From Desulfobacula sp. (GTDB lineage Bacteria > Desulfobacterota > Desulfobacteria > Desulfobacterales > Desulfobacteraceae), in contig JABIYQ010000168.1 in assembly GCA_018702715.1 (NCBI GenBank), forward strand, positions 1 through 10,742: a DNA stretch of 10,742 nt, read 5' to 3'. Positions 7,129 through 10,742 of the stretch are shown here, in pieces. The notes under the pieces were generated by a model that saw only the letters and a program-made list of their open reading frames with translations, was not told the origin of the DNA and did no database searches. The number at the start of each line of letters is the position of its first letter. Positions within the stretch are counted from its first letter, which is position 1. A program made the position numbers and the translations under genes.

Positions 7129-8163
7129 TTAGTAATTATACCACAAATCTTCTTGAAATTCTTTATTGTTCAGACGCTCTTCAATATCCACATTGAAAAA
7201 CAAAGCAATGGGTTCAAAAATTTCAGGATTCTTGGCCTGAACTGTTTTTGCAGTATCCAAAAGAACATGGAATCCTTTTTGCGTCATTTTCCCCAAAGGA
7301 CTTCGACAGGGTCCTCCAGGCATTCCCAATAATTGCATAAGCGTCTTTAAAGGAAGGGGATTTCTTGCTCTGCAATAGACAGGCCCGAACTCGGATTCCT
7401 CCTGGGTGTTAACAACAACAAGGTCAAGCAAGGGTTTTATGGCAGTGTGAATCTTGCCGGCCCCATCAACATCTCCCTGGTTGAGCAATAAGGCCATCTG
7501 TGCCATAAATTTTGGTATGATGTTGGACATCACGGAAATGGATCCGCATGCCTTAATTTCAGGATCAGTCATAATATCATAAATCAGAGCATCATCCCCT
7601 GAGAATATCTTAAAATTATTTCCACAAAATTTTCGGGTAAGCTTCATATTTTCAAGATTACCAGTGGCTTCTTTTACACAGGATATATTTGAGAAGTTCT
7701 TTGCCAGGATGGCCAGGTCCTGGGGCAACATCTGGGAACCGGTTCTGCCTGGAATAATATAGGGTATGATGGCTACATCAGGGTATGCTTTGGCAATGAC
7801 TTCATAGTATTCCCGCCTGATTTCAAGGGAGCTTGGGCCATTATAATATGGATCCACCATAAGAACGGCATCCACCCCTTCTTTTGCAGCCCGGCCTGCT
7901 GCTTCCAGGGCTTCAATGGTATTATTGCTTCCTGTTCCGGCAATTCTAATGCATTTATCTTTTGCCAGTTTCGCAACCTGGGCAATCACATGATCGTGTT
8001 CTTTCCATTTGAATGTTGGGCTTTCACCCGTTGTTCCCGTTGCAAGGATTCCTGTGATATCATTTTCAATCTGAAAATCGATAAGCTGTTCAAGGCCTTC
8101 TTGATCAAGCTCTCCTGCCGGATTAAAAGGTGTGATTAATGCAGTATAGCATCCTGGTTGCAT
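7129..8163 (-). CDS. dapA: Dihydrodipicolinate synthase family aldolase, probable 4-hydroxy-tetrahydrodipicolinate synthase, extended C-terminus
   Basis: DapA condenses pyruvate with aspartate semialdehyde in the cytosol, the first committed step to diaminopimelate and lysine. The 344 residues show the TIM-barrel motifs GTTGESPTF (43-51, pyruvate carboxylate contacts), DPYYNGP (104-110), Y135 in PYIIPGRTG (proton relay tyrosine, with R140) and the Schiff-base lysine K164 in CVKEATGN. The motif before the second tyrosine is DPYYN rather than the usual TPYYN. Typical DapA has about 290-300 residues; here an enlarged loop near 252-268 and a tail beyond about 315 add some 50. The start is ATG 8163, preceded by TAGGAG; the frame extends to 8220 but lacks a ribosome site there. 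A weak promoter (TTGTAA 8216-8211, TAATTT 8192-8187, minus strand) is possible. Other pyruvate aldolases of this family cannot be excluded. Confidence 0.88.
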   Translation of the reverse strand: MQPGCYTALITPFNPAGELDQEGLEQLIDFQIENDITGILATGTTGESPTFKWKEHDHVIAQVAKLAKDKCIRIAGTGSNNTIEALEAAGRAAKEGVDAVLMVDPYYNGPSSLEIRREYYEVIAKAYPDVAIIPYIIPGRTGSQMLPQDLAILAKNFSNISCVKEATGNLENMKLTRKFCGNNFKIFSGDDALIYDIMTDPEIKACGSISVMSNIIPKFMAQMALLLNQGDVDGAGKIHTAIKPLLDLVVVNTQEESEFGPVYCRARNPLPLKTLMQLLGMPGGPCRSPLGKMTQKGFHVLLDTAKTVQAKNPEIFEPIALFFNVDIEERLNNKEFQEDLWYNY

Positions 8164-8230
8164 GTTTTTACTCCTAAAGTGTAAATAAATTATTTTTCCA
8201 ATGGGTTCTCTTACAACCACTTGCTATCAC

Positions 8231-8264
8231 AAGTTTAAATTTGCTTCAAGACAAAATTAAACTT
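8231..8264. repeat. 8-bp inverted repeat in the divergent dapA/TPR intergenic region
   Basis: AAGTTTAA (8231-8238) and TTAAACTT (8257-8264) are perfect reverse complements separated by 18 nt. They lie upstream of both divergent genes in the 205-nt gap 8164-8368. The arms are very AT-rich in an AT-rich region, so this could be chance; a regulator site is possible. Confidence 0.35.
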
Positions 8265-8284
8265 ACTGAATATTTTCAATGGTC

Positions 8285-8313
8285 TTGACACAATGTTGTG
8301 TGGGAAATATTAT
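8285..8313 (+). promoter_or_regulatory. Promoter candidate for the TPR gene, overlapped by an inverted repeat
   Basis: TTGACA (8285-8290) is followed after 17 nt by TATTAT (8308-8313), with a second TATAAT 5 nt further on. The inverted repeat ACACAA-TG-TTGTGT (8288-8301) overlaps the end of the -35 box and the first part of the spacer, the usual place for a repressor operator. Initiation near 8320 would give a leader of about 50 nt. Confidence 0.55.
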
Positions 8314-8368
8314 ATAATGTTTTACAGAGAACCAAAACAAATTATAATATAAATTAAGGATATAAATA

Positions 8369-9040
8369 ATGACTGATCAGGGGAAAAACCAGTTAAAAGA
8401 TATAGATGAACATATTGCCAAGCTTAAAGACCAGCTTACCCGGAATGAAGAATGCGGTACAACCCATTATAATCTTGCTGTGGCCCTTTTGGGAAAGCAG
8501 GAATATGTTGAGGCTGAACAGGAACTCCATGAAGCCATAGACTGCAGTCCATCGCTTGCTGAGGCCTATGTCCTTCTGGGTGGGATCTGTCTTCAAAAAA
8601 AGGACCTTGAGGGGTGCTACAGATTCAACCAGCGTGCAGTAAAGGCAAGAGCTGGATTTGCAGAAGGTTATGGGAACATGGCATTTGTCCTGCTTCAACT
8701 TGTGGACGGTAAAGATCCCAAAGAAGATGAAGAAAAAGTTGATAAAGCCATTAAAAATCTTAAAAAAGCCATTACGCATAATAAAAATTTTGTACAGGCT
8801 TATGCCACACTGGGTACTGCATATTTTATGAAAGGACTTGTCCCGGAAGGTATCAAGGCAAATATTGAAGCACTTAAGGTGCAACCTGAATTTCCAATAG
8901 CCCATAATAATCTTTCTGTTGCATATCTTGAAACAGGTGAATTTGATAAAGCGCTTTTCCATTGCGATAAAGCGGAAGAACTAGGTTTTGAAGTTGCTCA
9001 AGAGTTGAAAGAAGAGCTTGCACCCCATAGAAAGGCATAA
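8369..9040 (+). CDS. Tetratricopeptide repeat protein
   Basis: This 223-residue soluble protein is almost entirely TPR helices, a protein-protein interaction scaffold. About five repeats can be drawn: roughly 30-62 (HYNLAVALLGKQEYVEAEQ), 64-97, 98-139, 142-174 (AYATLGTAYFMKG) and 176-208 (AHNNLSVAYLETGEFDKAL). The third is interrupted by an acidic insert near 114-126 (GKDPKEDEEK). An N-terminal helix of about 25 charged residues precedes them. There is no signal peptide, so the protein is probably cytosolic. AAGGA lies 8 nt before ATG 8369. The stop TAA shares its last base with the ATG of the following gene, so the two are translationally coupled and probably act together. Both lie directly upstream of dsrA, on the same strand. 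The partner is unknown, though the coupled protein is the obvious candidate. Confidence 0.88.
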   Translation: MTDQGKNQLKDIDEHIAKLKDQLTRNEECGTTHYNLAVALLGKQEYVEAEQELHEAIDCSPSLAEAYVLLGGICLQKKDLEGCYRFNQRAVKARAGFAEGYGNMAFVLLQLVDGKDPKEDEEKVDKAIKNLKKAITHNKNFVQAYATLGTAYFMKGLVPEGIKANIEALKVQPEFPIAHNNLSVAYLETGEFDKALFHCDKAEELGFEVAQELKEELAPHRKA

Positions 9041-10215
9041 TGGAAACAAAGCTGTTTGCCTTTTTTGTACCGGGTGAAGAAAATCAAGTTTTCCCTGGTT
9101 CTAATTTATGGGAAGTTCCCTTATCAGGAAAAAATAAGGGAGATTTTTGTAACATTTCTTCAAAAAACATAAGCAAAAACCAAGTTATAACGATTGGTGA
9201 TTATTTTTGTGCTGCCAGACAATTTTTATCAGAAAATGATTTCTTAAAATTAAGATCAGGTCTTGAAATAGTTTTCAAAAGGCCTGTTCTTACCAATCAG
9301 GTTGAAAGGATAATCGTATTCCTTGAAAAGCACGGTGCCTTTTATCATCCCCTAAAAATTCAGGTTATGCTCAATAAGAATAAGTCCTGTTCTTTTGTTC
9401 TTAATGGAGCGGTGTCAAGGTCAGGCCTGGCTTTGATTGAAAATGAGTTTCAACTGATTTCAGGTTTGAATAAAACCTGCTCAAAACATTATCTTCCAAA
9501 TGTCTTTGGTATTGATGTCATCAAAACGGATAAAGGCAGGATCGGGTTCTTTTTAGGGGAATGGTTTGAAAACTATAAAGAATTTCATGCAACAGAGGAC
9601 CGGGGAAAAAGGCAAGTCGTGATATGGGAGTCTAATGGAAGCTGTCACTATATCTCTGAAGTAAATGCTCTCCCGATTTATCATGAGATATCCAGAATTT
9701 TGACCTATTACTATGATATTGAAACCTTTGAACAGATTTTCCCCTGGCATCAGGCTGCCGGAGATTTTATAGTCAGGCAGGAAGATGAAAAAGTTCATGT
9801 TAAATTGATTACAGTGAGAGGATATTCACCCTTAACTGAATTCAGCGGACAAGGTGAAAATAAAATAGTTCATATTTTACCTGCCTTATTGTTTTTCTTT
9901 TTTAACCTGACCATAAGAATTCGTCTTGATCGATTGAACGGTACAGGCCCCTCAGTGATGCTTGGAAAGAAATTTTTAACACCCATAGTTGACGGCTTTT
10001 TGCTTGCTTTGGAAGAAAAAACTTTGCTTTATGATTATGGAGACATTAAATTTAGCTTTATAGATTTTTTGCGTCAATTTAATCTGGAACAGATACATGA
10101 TTTAATGGAAAATGTTTTAGAATCCTGCCATCTTGATGCTTCAGAATTTGCAGTAATAAAAGAAAATCTTGAATCTCATTGCAAGATCCTGCATTCAATT
10201 TTCAAAAACGTTTAA
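9040..10215 (+). CDS. Unknown protein coupled to the TPR gene; possible divergent kinase-like fold
   Basis: This 391-residue protein does not match a family I can name. Its ATG overlaps the preceding stop (TAATG), with AAAGG just upstream. There is no signal peptide; the only strongly hydrophobic stretch, LLFFFFNL (283-290), is short and followed by charge, so it is probably buried rather than membrane-spanning. The order of segments is reminiscent of a kinase or aminoglycoside-phosphotransferase fold: a strand pair ending SFVLNGAVS (118-126), a helix with LIENEFQLISGL (132-143), LPNVFG (152-157), a hinge-like FFLGEWFENYKEFH (170-183), then FPWHQAAGDFIV (234-245), where a catalytic loop would be, and a helical C-terminal half. 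A canonical HxDxxxxN loop, the ATP-binding lysine and a DFG-like motif are not seen. If the fold is right it may be a pseudokinase or an unusual enzyme. The gene's existence is secure; the fold is speculative. Transcription probably starts upstream of the TPR gene. Confidence 0.8.
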   Translation: METKLFAFFVPGEENQVFPGSNLWEVPLSGKNKGDFCNISSKNISKNQVITIGDYFCAARQFLSENDFLKLRSGLEIVFKRPVLTNQVERIIVFLEKHGAFYHPLKIQVMLNKNKSCSFVLNGAVSRSGLALIENEFQLISGLNKTCSKHYLPNVFGIDVIKTDKGRIGFFLGEWFENYKEFHATEDRGKRQVVIWESNGSCHYISEVNALPIYHEISRILTYYYDIETFEQIFPWHQAAGDFIVRQEDEKVHVKLITVRGYSPLTEFSGQGENKIVHILPALLFFFFNLTIRIRLDRLNGTGPSVMLGKKFLTPIVDGFLLALEEKTLLYDYGDIKFSFIDFLRQFNLEQIHDLMENVLESCHLDASEFAVIKENLESHCKILHSIFKNV

Positions 10216-10216
10216 A

Positions 10217-10285
10217 AACAACCTTTTTTATTGACATGGCGATAGTAAAATTTTATATCTGCAATGTTATTTTGATTAGGTTGTT
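10217..10285. repeat. 7-bp inverted repeat flanking the dsrA promoter candidate
   Basis: AACAACC (10217-10223) and GGTTGTT (10279-10285) are reverse complements with the TTGACA/TATATC promoter candidate between them. The arms are short and the separation is 55 nt, so this is suggestive only; two bound regulator subunits could loop across the promoter. Confidence 0.3.
10231..10259 (+). promoter_or_regulatory. Candidate dsrA promoter
   Basis: A perfect TTGACA (10231-10236) is followed after 17 nt by TATATC (10254-10259). Initiation near 10266 would give an AT-rich leader of about 145 nt before dsrA. Within this leader TGGAAAG occurs twice with a 9-nt period (10346-10352, 10355-10361). The 194-nt gap holds no ORF and no clear terminator for the upstream pair, so read-through into dsrA is possible. 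Confidence 0.5.
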
Positions 10286-10409
10286 CTATATAAAAAGAGA
10301 TCGGTTATATAACTGTTTGGAATAACAACAAATTAGACTATTGAATGGAAAGTTTGGAAAGATTTTTCATTATATTGAATGTAAATTAACTATTAACGGA
10401 GGTAAGTAA

Positions 10410-10742
10410 ATGGCTAAGCATGAAACTCCTTTACTGGACCAGCTGGAATCTGGCCCATGGCCTAGCTTTGTTTCTGACCTGAAACAACAGGCTGAAGTCA
10501 GAGCTAAGAATGAAGAAGGTGTTGAATTCCAGATCCCTACGGATTGTGTAGATGATCTTCTGGGTGTTTTGGAACTGTCTTACAAACATGGTAGAACGCA
10601 CTGGAAACATGGCGGTATTGTAGGTGTTTTCGGTTATGGCGGTGGTGTTATCGGCAGATACTGTGACCAGCCGGAAATGTTCAAAGGTGTTGAGCATTTT
10701 CATACAATGCGTGTCGCTCAACCAGCTGGTAAATACTATACA
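10410..10742 (+). CDS. dsrA: Dissimilatory sulfite reductase alpha subunit (partial, C-terminus off window)
   Basis: DsrA pairs with DsrB in the siroheme/[4Fe-4S] enzyme that reduces sulfite, with the sulfur passed to DsrC, the central respiratory step of sulfate reducers. The first 111 codons are present; the family is normally about 430-440 residues, so roughly a quarter is seen. The start MAKHETPLLDQLESGPWPSF is the familiar DsrA N-terminus, followed by SYKHGRTHWKHGGIVGVFGYGGGVIGRYCDQPE and FHTMRVAQPAGKYYT, which precede the substrate and cofactor region. A strong GGAGG (10398-10402) lies 7 nt before ATG 10410, fitting high expression. The frame is open to the edge. The coding stretch looks visibly less AT-rich than the two genes before it, as expected for a highly expressed, strongly conserved gene. 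dsrB should follow immediately outside the window. Confidence 0.98.
   Translation, partial: MAKHETPLLDQLESGPWPSFVSDLKQQAEVRAKNEEGVEFQIPTDCVDDLLGVLELSYKHGRTHWKHGGIVGVFGYGGGVIGRYCDQPEMFKGVEHFHTMRVAQPAGKYYT

Noticed and set aside
8164..8220. Upstream in-frame extension of the dapA-like gene
   Set aside because: The added residues do not resemble the family and the Shine-Dalgarno TAGGAG sits immediately before ATG 8163, inside that extension.

Overview
The window looks like chromosomal DNA of a sulfate-reducing bacterium of the Desulfobacterota, most likely a Desulfobacteraceae member of the Desulfobacula/Desulfobacter type. The strongest evidence is the right edge: a strongly conserved gene begins at 10410 and encodes the N-terminus of DsrA, the alpha subunit of dissimilatory sulfite reductase. 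By eye the DNA is AT-rich. Promoters have TTGACA-type -35 boxes, and most starts carry AGGA/GGAG-type ribosome binding sites. The genus is inference; the sulfate-reducer assignment is well supported.

Layout. (1) 1-562, minus strand: the N-terminal 187 codons of a tandem thioredoxin-fold protein resembling the N-terminal domain of AhpF, with a CPHC redox motif. It runs off the left edge. (2) 746-5155, plus strand: a 1130-residue fusion of an endonuclease Q-like PHP nuclease to a UvrD/PcrA helicase, ending in a sliding-clamp-like peptide; then a small orphan protein; then an exported lytic transglycosylase. The last two are 8 nt apart. (3) 5162-6034, minus strand: galU, tail to tail with the transglycosylase. 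(4) 6267-7058, plus strand: a YkgJ-type cysteine-cluster protein. (5) A 16-bp perfect hairpin, then 7129-8163, minus strand: a dihydrodipicolinate synthase family protein (probable dapA) with a longer than usual C-terminus. (6) 8369-10215, plus strand: a TPR protein translationally coupled (TAATG) to a 391-residue protein of unknown function. (7) 10410 to the edge, plus strand: dsrA with its own leader and promoter candidate.

Most of the window is housekeeping: redox, DNA repair, envelope precursors, lysine/peptidoglycan precursors and dissimilatory sulfite reduction. No mobile elements, CRISPR arrays, tRNAs or rRNAs were seen. The two items most worth following up are the EndoQ-UvrD fusion with its terminal QLELF, which reads as a single-polypeptide lesion nickase plus unwinding machine that could dock on the replication clamp, and the coupled TPR/unknown pair just upstream of dsrA, whose promoter candidate overlaps an inverted repeat. 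All gene-free stretches are shorter than 300 bases; what they hold is described in the entries.
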